64,000 nt of DNA from Candidatus Sumerlaeaceae bacterium. GTDB taxonomy: Bacteria; Sumerlaeota; Sumerlaeia; Sumerlaeales; Sumerlaeaceae. This document shows, one piece after another, positions 8,072 to 16,362 of this stretch (the stretch's first letter is position 1; each line of letters starts with the position of its first letter). A program made the position numbers and the translations under genes. The notes beneath the pieces are model-generated. The model saw only the letters and a list, made by a program, of their open reading frames with translations. It had not been told where the DNA came from and searched no databases. Location: the NCBI GenBank assembly GCA_026418615.1, contig JAOAAY010000013.1:25447-89446 (forward strand), read 5' to 3'.

Positions 8072-10618
8072 ATGAAGCGACCCCGGCTGACTCTCGACGC
8101 GCAGTCAACGGTTTGGACTGTTGCCCCACACGCCCACTTGCCATTGGGGCAGGCCGTCCCCGTAGAAAATGCGACATCGTGGGACTGGATGGATGCACAG
8201 GTTCCAGCGGACATCTTGACCATTCTCAAGCGTCACGGGTTGGCGCCGGACCCAATGGTCGGTTTCAATGACGAGAGCGTGCGGTGGGTCGAACTGGTTG
8301 ATTGGGGCTTCCGGGCTCAATTCGTAGTGCCTCCCGAGTTTCTTGACGCGGAGGCCGGTATCCATCTGGTGCTTCGAGATTTGGATTGCCACGCCGAAAT
8401 TTTCCTCAATCGCACGCGTGTCGGCGTATGTGGCAATCAGTTTCGGGAGTATCGGTTCCTAGTCGAGGAGGACCTAATCGAAGGGCCGAACGAATTGATT
8501 ATTTACCTGCGCTCATCGAAACTGATAAACGAAAGTCTTGAGCGCGCACATGGTCGGCTTCCTGCGGGGTTCGACTCCACGCGTGTTTTTAGTCGCCGCT
8601 GCCAATGTGCGACTGGCTGGGATTGGACGGCGCGTATCAGTAGTGTGGGCGTTTTGAGTCTCCCCAAATTGGAACATGTGCCGTTTTTTGCGTTGGAGGC
8701 CCCGTTCGCGTTCACGCGGGATTTGTCGTTCGCCGAGCCGGGCGCGGCGACATGCTCGTGGGCTTCTCTTGTGGTCCAGTGCGATATTGTCTCCTATCGT
8801 CGAGGCAAAGGGATTGTTTCGGCAGAAGTGCTCGCTCCGGACGGCAAAGTGGTCGCCCGCGAACAGTCTTTGGTGACCATTGGCAAAGGCCGGGCCACGC
8901 ACCGGATGTCCTTCCGCGTTAAAGAGCCGCGACTTTGGTGGCCTCTGCACATGGGCCCCCGGGAGTTGTACACGGTTCGCTTCGTGCTCGAAGGTGAAGA
9001 CCGGGTGGGGGCACCGGCCAGTGCCGCCGCAGAGGCAAATTTCGGGATTAGGACTGTCGGGCTTTTGCGGCAGCGGGACAGCGAGGGAGAGACTTTTACG
9101 CCTGTCGTCAATGGAGTTCCCGTTTTTTGCCGCGGGGCGAACTGGGTTCCGGTGTCCATGCTGCCGGGCGAGATCACCACTGCCGATTATGCGCGACTGA
9201 TTGGGGCTGCTGCCGCCGCCGGCATGAACTGCCTTCGGGTATGGGGGGGCGGGATTTATGAGCGCGATGAGTTTTACGACTTATGCGACCGCTTGGGGAT
9301 CCTCGTTTGGCAGGATTTCATGTTCGCATGCGCTGCCTATCCCACCTACCGGGAGTTTCTCGAGGAAGTTGAATTTGAAGCCGAACATCAGGTCACCCGT
9401 TTACGAAACCACCCCTCGCTTCTGCTCTGGTGCGGAAACAATGAAAACGAGTGGCTTCATCAGACCGGCTGGCTGCGACTCGGCAACGAACGAAAAATCA
9501 TTGGCGAACAGATATGGTCTTCCCTGTTGCGCGACATCGTGGAAGAGTTCGACCCGTCGCGCCCCTACCATCAATCCAGTCCGAGCGGACGCAACCGCAA
9601 CGATTGGAACGACATGACAAGTGGCGATCGGCACAACTGGGAATGCTGGGCGTTTTGGGAGCCCCCCGATGCATATTTGCGGGACACGGGACGATTCCTG
9701 AGCGAATTTGGATTTCAGTCGGTGCCCTCGCCCCAGTCGCTGGCACGCTTTGCCCCCGGTGCGGACTCGATTGATTCGGCCGAATTGGCCCATCATCAAC
9801 GAATGCCGGGTGGGACAGCCCGGTTAGCGCGGTATTTGTTTGATTCGTGCCGCATCCCCGACTCGCTGGCTGCTTGGGCTGAGACAACTCAGCGCCTGCA
9901 AGCCGACATTCTGGCGACTGCGGCGGAGCACTGGCGCCGTAGGAAGTTCTCCACATCCGGGGCGCTTATCTGGCAGTTCAACGATGCGTACCCCGCGATC
10001 AGTTGGTCCCTCATTGATTTCTATGGGCTTCCCAAGGCCGCCTACTTCGAGAGTCGCCGGTTTTTTGCTCCAGTCATGGTTTCCATCAGTTTGGTTGAAA
10101 ATGGCCAATCCGTTTTCGCCTTCGTGCCCGAGGCTCCTGTGCGAGCGGCGCTTCCGCCGGAAGGCATGCGCCTCAATGGGGGGGAGTGGCCTTTGGTATT
10201 GCTGCAAGGCTCCGCCGCCCGAGCCGTTTCGGTCGTGGTGGTCAACGACCTTCTGATTCCGATCACCGGCACCCTGCGAGTGCTGGTTCGTCCTGCTGCG
10301 GATCAACCCGCTCAAGAGGTAACATCAAGAGTGGTGAATCTAGGCGCCAATTCCCGCAGCGATGAGATAGCCGTCTCGCTCAACGACCTACCTGCTTTGG
10401 ACATGCGCGGCGCAGTTGTCACCGCCCGGCTCGAGCCTGACTCGGCAAGTCAGCAAGTCCTCAACGACCTCAATGCCAGTCTCAAGGCCCTGCTCGAGGA
10501 TTTTGAAAGCCGTTGGCAGGTGCCAGAATCGCTTCGTCCGTCAGCATGGGTGCAAACCGACGCCGGTCTTGAATGCGTCAGGTATCTCGTGGCACCCAAA
10601 TTCCGCCCCAAATCCTGA
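8072..10618 (+). CDS. Beta-mannosidase (glycoside hydrolase family 2)
   Basis: Exo-acting beta-mannosidase of 848 residues with no signal peptide, so probably cytoplasmic. The order is an N-terminal jelly-roll sugar-binding domain (DLDCHAEIFLNRTRVG), an Ig-like domain, then a TIM barrel with VNGVPVFCRGANWVP, CLRVWGGGIYERDEFYDLCD, GILVWQDFMFAC, the acid/base Glu in WCGNNENEW (about residue 458) and the nucleophile Glu in LSEFGFQSVPS (about residue 545). I chose the ATG at 8072 because GGAGG lies 5 bases upstream; an ATG at 8060 would include that Shine-Dalgarno sequence. It would release mannose from beta-mannosides taken up by the cell or recycled from its own glycans. A LMW phosphatase gene follows after 33 bases. 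Confidence 0.9.
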   Translation: MKRPRLTLDAQSTVWTVAPHAHLPLGQAVPVENATSWDWMDAQVPADILTILKRHGLAPDPMVGFNDESVRWVELVDWGFRAQFVVPPEFLDAEAGIHLVLRDLDCHAEIFLNRTRVGVCGNQFREYRFLVEEDLIEGPNELIIYLRSSKLINESLERAHGRLPAGFDSTRVFSRRCQCATGWDWTARISSVGVLSLPKLEHVPFFALEAPFAFTRDLSFAEPGAATCSWASLVVQCDIVSYRRGKGIVSAEVLAPDGKVVAREQSLVTIGKGRATHRMSFRVKEPRLWWPLHMGPRELYTVRFVLEGEDRVGAPASAAAEANFGIRTVGLLRQRDSEGETFTPVVNGVPVFCRGANWVPVSMLPGEITTADYARLIGAAAAAGMNCLRVWGGGIYERDEFYDLCDRLGILVWQDFMFACAAYPTYREFLEEVEFEAEHQVTRLRNHPSLLLWCGNNENEWLHQTGWLRLGNERKIIGEQIWSSLLRDIVEEFDPSRPYHQSSPSGRNRNDWNDMTSGDRHNWECWAFWEPPDAYLRDTGRFLSEFGFQSVPSPQSLARFAPGADSIDSAELAHHQRMPGGTARLARYLFDSCRIPDSLAAWAETTQRLQADILATAAEHWRRRKFSTSGALIWQFNDAYPAISWSLIDFYGLPKAAYFESRRFFAPVMVSISLVENGQSVFAFVPEAPVRAALPPEGMRLNGGEWPLVLLQGSAARAVSVVVVNDLLIPITGTLRVLVRPAADQPAQEVTSRVVNLGANSRSDEIAVSLNDLPALDMRGAVVTARLEPDSASQQVLNDLNASLKALLEDFESRWQVPESLRPSAWVQTDAGLECVRYLVAPKFRPKS

Positions 10619-10651
10619 AGGGTAACTGGTTCTTGCTGACGGAGTACGGCT

Positions 10652-11179
10652 ATGGAGAAAACCCAAACGAGGCTTCCGAGCGGCGGAGGTGACGGGCAGG
10701 TCGCCATCTTGTTTGTCTGCATGGGGAACATTTGTCGCTCCCCCGCTGCGGAGGGCTACATGCGCCACCTTCTCGCTCAGCGCGGCTTGAGCGGGCGAAT
10801 CCGCGTCGATAGCGCGGGGACGCTGGGCTATCATGCCGGCAGTCCTCCCGATTCGCGGATGATCCATGAGGCAGCCCGGCGCGGCTACGAGTTAAAACAC
10901 GCTGCCCGTCAGGTGCAGCCTTCCGATTTCGATCGGTTTCATTACATCATCGCCATGGATGAGGACAATCTCAACTACTTGAAGGCGATGCCGCGGAACT
11001 CCGACGGTAAGGCCTATGTAGGACTTTTGCTTGACGAGTGGCCGGAGGCGCCGGTGCGCGAGGTGCCTGACCCGTACTACGGGCGAACGCAGGAGGCTTT
11101 TCGTAAGTCGCTGGACCTTATTGAGCGAGGTTGCGAGGCTCTGCTTGCCCGAATCCTTCGCACGCACGACATCGCATGA
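10652..11179 (+). CDS. Low-molecular-weight protein-tyrosine-phosphatase family protein
   Basis: Phosphatase of 175 residues. The C-x5-R P-loop CMGNICRSP (Cys23-Arg29) follows a short extra N-terminus of about 15 residues, and the general-acid motif is VPDPYYG. The start ATG has GGAG 7 bases upstream. The stop overlaps the start of a fructosamine-kinase family gene (ATGA). In bacteria this pairing is known: the kinase phosphorylates protein-bound ketoamines, and human LMW-PTP-A was shown to act as a ribulosamine-5-phosphate phosphatase. A role in protein deglycation is therefore as likely as tyrosine dephosphorylation of exopolysaccharide regulators, although the upstream glycosyltransferases keep the latter open. 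Confidence 0.9.
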   Translation: MEKTQTRLPSGGGDGQVAILFVCMGNICRSPAAEGYMRHLLAQRGLSGRIRVDSAGTLGYHAGSPPDSRMIHEAARRGYELKHAARQVQPSDFDRFHYIIAMDEDNLNYLKAMPRNSDGKAYVGLLLDEWPEAPVREVPDPYYGRTQEAFRKSLDLIERGCEALLARILRTHDIA

Positions 11180-12108
11180 TTCCCGGCGCGCTTCAACAGG
11201 CCGTGACCCTTGCGGTAGCCAACCGTTTGGGTGGAACGCATCGGATAGTCAGAATCGAACCCTGCGGGGGCGGATGCATCAACAGGGCAGCCCGACTAAC
11301 GCTCGACAACGGGCTGACATTGTTCCTCAAATGGAATGACTGCGCTCCGCCACGCATGTTTGCGGCCGAGGCTGAAGGGTTGCGTCTCCTCCGCAAGCCG
11401 CTGGTTGAGGCTGGGATTGGATTGCGCGTTCCTGAGCCGTGGGCACATAGCGAGCGTTGCGATGAGTGCCCCGCATTTTTGCTGATGGAAGATCTCATTG
11501 CGGCCTCCAATGGAACGGACACTAATGGCGCGGTTAGCGAGCAGGCCGACCATATCCTTGCTCAGGGATTGGCGGCGATCCACCGCTTTACCAGTGATCA
11601 GTTCGGGCTCGACCACGATAACTTCATCGGCTCGACTCCCCAAGTGAATGGAAGGACACAGTCCTGGGCTGAGTTCTTTCTTGAACGGCGGTTGCGGGCC
11701 ATGCTGTCGCTGCTGGCCAAGCGGGGTGCCCTGCCAAAGCGCGTGGCCTCACTCGCTGAGCGCAGTCTCCCCAACATGGGCAGACTGCTCGAGTCTGTTA
11801 CTGCCCTCCCCTCACTTGTTCATGGCGACCTTTGGGGCGGCAATGTGCTGAAGCCCCCCTCCGGATTTCCCGCGTTGATTGATCCGGCGGTTTACTTTGG
11901 CGATCGCGAGGTGGATCTGGCCATGACCGAATTGTTTGGGGGATTTTCGCGCGGTTTCCGATTGGCTTACGAGAGCAGTTTCCCGCTGTCGGACGGCTAT
12001 GTTGTCCGAAAGGACATTTATAACCTTTATCACATCCTGAACCATGCCCTTTTGTTTGGGGGCGGTTACATGGCCCAAGCCGAAGCGATCATGAGCCGCT
12101 TCGCTTAA
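11176..12108 (+). CDS. Fructosamine/ketosamine-3-kinase family protein
   Basis: Kinase of 310 residues that phosphorylates the sugar of glycated lysines or small ketoamines so that the adduct falls off. Family marks are GGGCINRAARLTLDNG near the N-terminus, FLKWND, the catalytic loop VHGDLWGGNVL and LIDPAVYFGDREVDLAMTELFGGF, the typical aminoglycoside-phosphotransferase-like C-lobe. The start at 11176 overlaps the phosphatase stop by ATGA. Bacterial members mostly act on ribulosamines and erythrulosamines, matching the neighbouring phosphatase. The gene ends the operon that starts with the glycosyltransferases and meets ybaB convergently with a 13-base gap. Confidence 0.88.
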   Translation: MIPGALQQAVTLAVANRLGGTHRIVRIEPCGGGCINRAARLTLDNGLTLFLKWNDCAPPRMFAAEAEGLRLLRKPLVEAGIGLRVPEPWAHSERCDECPAFLLMEDLIAASNGTDTNGAVSEQADHILAQGLAAIHRFTSDQFGLDHDNFIGSTPQVNGRTQSWAEFFLERRLRAMLSLLAKRGALPKRVASLAERSLPNMGRLLESVTALPSLVHGDLWGGNVLKPPSGFPALIDPAVYFGDREVDLAMTELFGGFSRGFRLAYESSFPLSDGYVVRKDIYNLYHILNHALLFGGGYMAQAEAIMSRFA

Positions 12109-12121
12109 TATTCCGGAGGCC

Positions 12122-12433
12122 TCAGAACAACCCGGGCAGTTTCAATCCGCCGGTGATTTTGGACATCTCGGCTTCGTGCAACTCTTTGGCCTTTTCCAAG
12201 GCAAGGTTCACTGCTGCCACCACGAGATCCTCGAGCATTTCCAGATCGTTGGGATCAACAGCGTCGGGTTTGATGCGCACCGAGACAAGTTGCTGATTGC
12301 CGTTGGCAGTCGCCGTCACCATCCCGCCACCCGAGGAAGCCTCAACGGTGCGGCTTTCGAGTTCCTGCTGCACCCGCTCCAGGCGTTCTTGCAGTTCTTT
12401 CTGCATCTTTTGGATGTTTCGAATGTCGAACAT
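12122..12433 (-). CDS. ybaB: YbaB/EbfC family nucleoid-associated protein
   Basis: Small DNA-binding protein of 103 residues. It begins with the helical MFDIRNIQKMQKELQERLER and contains the family core VEASSGGGMVTATANGNQQL, followed by IKPDAVDPNDLEMLEDLVVAAVNLALEKA. YbaB dimers bind and bridge DNA and are encoded next to dnaX in very many bacteria, as here (12 bases downstream of it). The recR gene that usually completes a dnaX-ybaB-recR cluster is absent: the next gene downstream is convergent. Confidence 0.93.
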   Translation of the reverse strand: MFDIRNIQKMQKELQERLERVQQELESRTVEASSGGGMVTATANGNQQLVSVRIKPDAVDPNDLEMLEDLVVAAVNLALEKAKELHEAEMSKITGGLKLPGLF

Positions 12434-12445
12434 TTAGTTCTCCTG

Positions 12446-14575
12446 TCAGGGATTCAGCCTGAATGTGAAATTGGAGTCGTCGAGTTGCAGCGCCGTTTTC
12501 AAGCGATCGATGAGGCGCGCAAGGTCTGTGTGCTTGCTGGCCAATTCCCGAAGGGCGTTATCCCGGTAGACTTTGGGTCCCAACATTTTTTTAATCACGG
12601 CTTCGTCGTTGGCATGATCCGCAGCCAATTCGTTTGAAATGTCTGAGTCGTCGGCGCTGACATCGTCCTCGGGATCATTCTCCGCCGGATCCGCACCTTC
12701 CCGAATTTGGGGGGCCGCTGCGGTTGGAGCCCCCGCCGGTTTTATTGTTGACGCGTACGGCGCCGCATCCCGTCCCGCAGGCGCATCGTCAAACTGTAGC
12801 CGAAAGGTGATTTCCTTCCCGGTGATTTCACGGGCAAGGGTTTTGAGCATCTCCTGATTTTTCGGACGGCTCAGATGGTCATGGGTGAAGCGATCAGTGG
12901 GTTTGATACCCAGCACGGCAATGTGGCCATTGAAACTTTTGATCGATGTTTCCAACAATGTCACATGCAAGAAATGGTTGTGCTGAGCACACCGCTCGCG
13001 CAATTCCGTGAGGAACCGCTCAGGTGACATTTCGACTTCTGCCCTATCCGCAGAGACAGTTGGAGTCACCTCGTTGGGGCGGACCTCCGCCGCCGGCTTG
13101 GCGAACTCGCCCCGGTGCCCGTCGGCGGATGATCCCTCCACGCGGTCGGCCGGTGGCGGTGCAGGACGGTTTGCCGGTGACACCGTGCCTGATGTTACTG
13201 GACTTGCTCCCGCGGCGGGCCGGACATCTCCCGCCCGGCCGGCGGAGCCTGACATGGAACCCTCGATGTTTTGAAGCCGAGTGACGATTGCAGCGATATC
13301 GTTCACCGCGTCCACGGTGCATAGGCGTACGACGGCTAATTCCACCAGAAAACGAGCCTGACTGGCCGTTTTCAGATCCTCCAGCAAGCGCAGGAAAGCC
13401 TCGGATGTGTTGACCAAGAACGAGAGAGGCATGTCCGAGGCCAGTTTACGGAGCATGGCCATGCGGTCCGGCGAGACATTGAGCAGTTCGGGCTTTTGGG
13501 GAGCACTTTTGACAATCAAAACATCGCGCAAATGCGCAGCAAACGATTTGACGAACCGCTCAAGGTCGTGTCCTCGCATTACCAAATCGTCAATGGTCGT
13601 CAAAAGTTGCTCGATCTGACGGCTTGCGAGCGCGCGAGTAAAGCCGTCGAGGATATCTGTCTCAATGGCTCCGAGGAAGCGTGCCACGGAGTCAAAGTCG
13701 AGTTTGTCCTCAGACAGGACCAGAACCTGATCCAGCATGACCTGAGCATCGCGCATTCCGCCCTCAGCGTTGCGCGCGATCAACTCGAGGATGCGCCGGC
13801 GGTCTGCCGGGACTACGGATAGGTGGCGCCGCTTGCACTCCGCTTCGAGAATGCCGTCGAGTTGGCCGACGATCTCCTCAACGGTAAAACGCCGAAATAC
13901 AAAAGATTGGCATCTTGAGACGATCGTCTCGGGTACTTTCTGCAACTCGGTGGTGGCGAGGACGAAGACCACCTGCGCGGGCGGTTCTTCCAGGGTCTTG
14001 AGCAGGGCGTTGAACGCCTGCGTCGAGAGCATATGGACTTCATCAATGATGTAAACCTTATACCGCGAGAACGGGGCAAGGACGACGCCGCTTCGCAAAT
14101 CCCGTATGTTGTCCACGCCCGTGTTGGATGCCGCGTCAATTTCGATCACATCGAGGCTGTTTCCGGCCTCAATGCCGCGGCACGAAGGACATTGGCCACA
14201 CGGATCGGGGCGAGGCCCGCCTCTCTGACAGTTCAGAGCCTTGGCCAGGATGCGGGCCGTCGAAGTCTTGCCGGTGCCGCGCGGCCCGCTGAACAGATAG
14301 GCATGGCCAATTTGGCCGGAAGCAATCGCGGTACTCAGGGCCGTACGAACATTTTCCTGTCCGACAACCTGGGCAAATGTCTGGGGGCGGTACCGGCGCG
14401 CCAGCACCACATAAGGCTCATCCGACTGGGGAGAGGAAAAGGTCGGCTTAGCGTCGGCCTCCCGCAGTTGCGAAGGTTCCAACGGTTCGGATGGCGCCAG
14501 CAGGTCGTCGAGCGGAAACAGGCTGTCCCCGGCTTGACCACCGAGAAAATCCTCTGGTTCTTCTTGCTTAGGCAT
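12446..14575 (-). CDS. dnaX: DNA polymerase III subunits gamma and tau
   Basis: ATPase of the clamp loader that links the replicative polymerase and helicase. The AAA+ module is complete: ARRYRPQTFAQVVGQENV, Walker A FSGPRGTGKTSTARIL, the zinc cluster CQRGGPRPDPCGQCPSC, Walker B IIDEVHMLS, LLKTLEEPPAQVVFVLATTE and the sensor region IVSRCQSFVFRR. A low-complexity linker rich in A, P and G follows, then a C-terminal tau-like domain. I chose the ATG at 14575 (709 residues, MPKQEEPEDF); a longer frame opens at 14668. Either way there are at least 50 acidic, low-complexity residues ahead of the usual N-terminus. No obvious slippery frameshift run was seen, so separate gamma and tau forms are not predicted. 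Confidence 0.92.
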   Translation of the reverse strand: MPKQEEPEDFLGGQAGDSLFPLDDLLAPSEPLEPSQLREADAKPTFSSPQSDEPYVVLARRYRPQTFAQVVGQENVRTALSTAIASGQIGHAYLFSGPRGTGKTSTARILAKALNCQRGGPRPDPCGQCPSCRGIEAGNSLDVIEIDAASNTGVDNIRDLRSGVVLAPFSRYKVYIIDEVHMLSTQAFNALLKTLEEPPAQVVFVLATTELQKVPETIVSRCQSFVFRRFTVEEIVGQLDGILEAECKRRHLSVVPADRRRILELIARNAEGGMRDAQVMLDQVLVLSEDKLDFDSVARFLGAIETDILDGFTRALASRQIEQLLTTIDDLVMRGHDLERFVKSFAAHLRDVLIVKSAPQKPELLNVSPDRMAMLRKLASDMPLSFLVNTSEAFLRLLEDLKTASQARFLVELAVVRLCTVDAVNDIAAIVTRLQNIEGSMSGSAGRAGDVRPAAGASPVTSGTVSPANRPAPPPADRVEGSSADGHRGEFAKPAAEVRPNEVTPTVSADRAEVEMSPERFLTELRERCAQHNHFLHVTLLETSIKSFNGHIAVLGIKPTDRFTHDHLSRPKNQEMLKTLAREITGKEITFRLQFDDAPAGRDAAPYASTIKPAGAPTAAAPQIREGADPAENDPEDDVSADDSDISNELAADHANDEAVIKKMLGPKVYRDNALRELASKHTDLARLIDRLKTALQLDDSNFTFRLNP

Positions 14576-15034
14576 AGGCCTCTTTGCCGACCGATTTGGC
14601 GCAGTTCGAAATGAACTCAGCGTAACGAATTGTCGTAAAGGGTGAGTAGTCGCTGATGGCGCTGCCATTCAAGGCTAAAGCGGCTTGGAGCCTGATTCAC
14701 AAAAGGCGAGCCTCCGCATCGCCGTACGAAAAGACTTGTCTGAACCTGAGGTTCAGGTGGGCACCCTCACTCTCGCCTCGGTAGTCCCCGCGCAGGGGCG
14801 TGCCCTTGTGCGATGGCTATTGGGCTCCCTTATTCGTTGTATTGGCTCAGTGACCTGTCGGTTCGTACCAACGTAGCAGAGGCTCGAAACCAAGTATGCA
14901 CCTCAATGGCAAATGATTGAGCCGATCTCAAACGAAATCGGACACGCCAAAGTCGCGGCTTGCGGCGAATAATATTCTTTACGAATGTTATGCGCACTCG
15001 GCGGAATGATCCGCTTGGATTGCGTTAACGAGGA
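14576..15034. other. Long intergenic region between dnaX and the rplJ leader
   Basis: About 460 bases with no convincing gene. It must hold the promoters of dnaX (minus) and of the rplJ-rplL unit (plus). Visible elements are a perfect 7-base palindrome with one central base at 14741-14755 (TGAACCTGAGGTTCA), a nested hairpin at 14759-14805 (GGGCAC pairing with GTGCCC, enclosing CCCC/GGGG), an A+T-rich patch at about 14966-14990 that could carry the rplJ promoter, and a GCGGA/TCCGC repeat at 15001-15014. The SRP RNA core sometimes found upstream of dnaX is not present. Confidence 0.5.
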
Positions 15035-15270
15035 AAGATCAGAGACAGCAGGTAGCCTCAGCCCAGGCTGACGGCGCAAATCCTGCCGAGACCTGTCCTT
15101 GCAGCGGTCACCGTCGGCATTGCTGGCGAGGACCAAAGCAGTCCGATGAGTCGTTGTGCCTTTCGTCCCCCCTCGGGCAGCCGCCTGCCGGTGGTCGGGA
15201 GCACGCGGCCGCCGGAACAGCGTCTCTACTGTCCGGCGTGGCGCGGTCCCAACCCTGAGAGAAAAGAGGT
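15035..15270 (+). ncRNA. Ribosomal protein L10 leader (autoregulatory mRNA structure)
   Basis: The 5' untranslated region of rplJ carries the core of the L10 leader: GAGACAGCAGG at 15042-15052 pairs through GCAGG with CCTGC at 15082-15086, followed by CCGAGAC. An inner hairpin AGCCT/AGGCT occupies 15054-15069. GACAG near 15044 can also pair with CTGTC at 15229-15233, closing the structure. In this family L10(L12)4 binds a kink-turn in the leader and lowers expression of its own operon. The boundaries are approximate. Confidence 0.8.
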
Positions 15271-15277
15271 GGTATGC

Positions 15278-15805
15278 TTGCCCAACAAAGCCAAACTTGA
15301 TGCTGTCGCGCGCATCAAGGAAACGATAGGCCGATCCAAATCCATCGTGGTGACCGATTACCGGGGAATCACTGTTGGCGAGATGACGATTTTGCGCAAC
15401 CGGCTGCGCGCCGAGGGCGTCGAGTACAAGGTTGTTAAGAACCGTCTGGCTAAAATTGCGCTCCGCGAATCGGGTTTGAACACCCTGGACGAGTTTCTTA
15501 CCGGCACCAAAGCCATCGCGTTCGGCACGAAAGACCCGGTCGCACCCGCCAAAGTGCTCGTAGCGTATGCCAAAGAAAACGAGAAACTGAAGGTGGTAGG
15601 CGGCCTGATGGACAATCGGATCCTCACCGCCAGTGCCATCAACGAACTCTCGCAGATGCCCAGTCGTGAGGTGCTGCTGTCACGCCTGCTCGGAAGTCTC
15701 TCGAGTCCGGTTCAGAAACTGGCTTACGGCCTGAATCAGACTGTTGCCAAACTGGCCTACGCCCTTGATGCGGTGGCCAGAAAAAAGGCGGAACAAGGCG
15801 CCTAA
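15278..15805 (+). CDS. rplJ: 50S ribosomal protein L10
   Basis: Stalk-base protein that anchors L7/L12 dimers on the large ribosomal subunit, 175 residues. The start is taken as TTG at 15278: AGAGG stands 8 bases upstream, and the protein then begins MPNKAKLDAVARIKETIGR, matching the family's N-terminus. Longer in-frame extensions run into the leader RNA. Typical segments are IVVTDYRGITVGEMTILRNRLR, YKVVKNRLAKIAL and a C-terminal helix (LGSLSSPVQKLAYGLNQTVA) that binds the L12 dimers. It is cotranscribed with rplL but not linked to rplK-rplA upstream or rpoB-rpoC downstream. Confidence 0.96.
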   Translation: MPNKAKLDAVARIKETIGRSKSIVVTDYRGITVGEMTILRNRLRAEGVEYKVVKNRLAKIALRESGLNTLDEFLTGTKAIAFGTKDPVAPAKVLVAYAKENEKLKVVGGLMDNRILTASAINELSQMPSREVLLSRLLGSLSSPVQKLAYGLNQTVAKLAYALDAVARKKAEQGA

Positions 15806-15811
15806 GCGCCT
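15796..15811 (+). promoter_or_regulatory. Short hairpin over the rplJ stop codon
   Basis: AGGCGC and GCGCCT form a 6-base-pair stem with a 4-base loop that covers the TAA of rplJ, 67 bases before rplL. No T-run follows, so it is not a full terminator. It may affect mRNA processing or the higher output of L12 relative to L10. Seen only as an inverted repeat. Confidence 0.35.
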
Positions 15812-15877
15812 CTCCGCTTCCCACGATCCACATCGACACCATAAAATGCATGTAAACTTTACGAAAGGCTATTCGAA

Positions 15878-16270
15878 ATGGCAGAAACGATAACCATTGA
15901 CCAGATCATCGAGCGCATTGACGCGATGACGATTCTCGAAGTGAATGAACTTGTGAAGAAAATCGAAGAGCGCTACGGCGTGAGCGCGGCCCCGGTGGCC
16001 GTTGCCGCCGGCCCCGCGGCCGCCGCCGGTGCTGCAGCCGCGCCGGTCGAGGAGAAAACGGAGTTCAATGTCATCCTCAAAGAGTATCCGGCCGATAAAA
16101 AGATCGCAATCATCAAGGAAGTCCGTGCGATCACCGGGTTGGGCCTCAAGGAGGCGAAGGACCTTGTCGAGGCGGTGCCTAAGGAAGTGGCCAAGGATGT
16201 CAACAAGGACGACGCGGCAAAGTTCAAAAAGCAGTTGGAGGACGCAGGGGCGAAAGTGGAAATCCAGTAA
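15878..16270 (+). CDS. rplL: 50S ribosomal protein L7/L12
   Basis: Stalk protein of 130 residues, present in several copies per ribosome and binding translation factors. It has the N-terminal dimerisation region ([20 protein letters not shown]), a flexible hinge rich in alanine, proline and valine (about residues 43-63), and the factor-binding domain with [32 protein letters not shown] and a C-terminal VEIQ. An AACTTTACGAAAGG stretch precedes the ATG, giving a usable Shine-Dalgarno sequence. The gene is followed by a terminator-like hairpin and a convergent kinase gene rather than rpoB, which is an unusual arrangement. Confidence 0.97.
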   Translation: MAETITIDQIIERIDAMTILEVNELVKKIEERYGVSAAPVAVAAGPAAAAGAAAAPVEEKTEFNVILKEYPADKKIAIIKEVRAITGLGLKEAKDLVEAVPKEVAKDVNKDDAAKFKKQLEDAGAKVEIQ

Positions 16271-16297
16271 CCCCCCGTCACTGTTTCCGGCTTATAG

Positions 16298-16345
16298 GGC
16301 GGGCAGACGACTCCATGCGGGCGTTTGCCCGCCAATTTCTTATAT
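16298..16345 (+). terminator. Putative rho-independent terminator after rplL
   Basis: GGCGGGCA (16298-16305) pairs perfectly with TGCCCGCC (16326-16333), followed by AATTTCTTATATT. The loop is long (20 bases) and the T-run is broken, so strength is uncertain. It sits 28 bases after the rplL stop, between convergent genes. Confidence 0.6.
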
Positions 16346-16362
16346 TGCTGGCATGCTTCGGT

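Noticed and set aside
14576..15034. Possible SRP (4.5S) RNA upstream of dnaX
   Set aside because: The gene is often found there, but the conserved GGAAG-type apical region with AGCAGCC is not in either strand of this gap.
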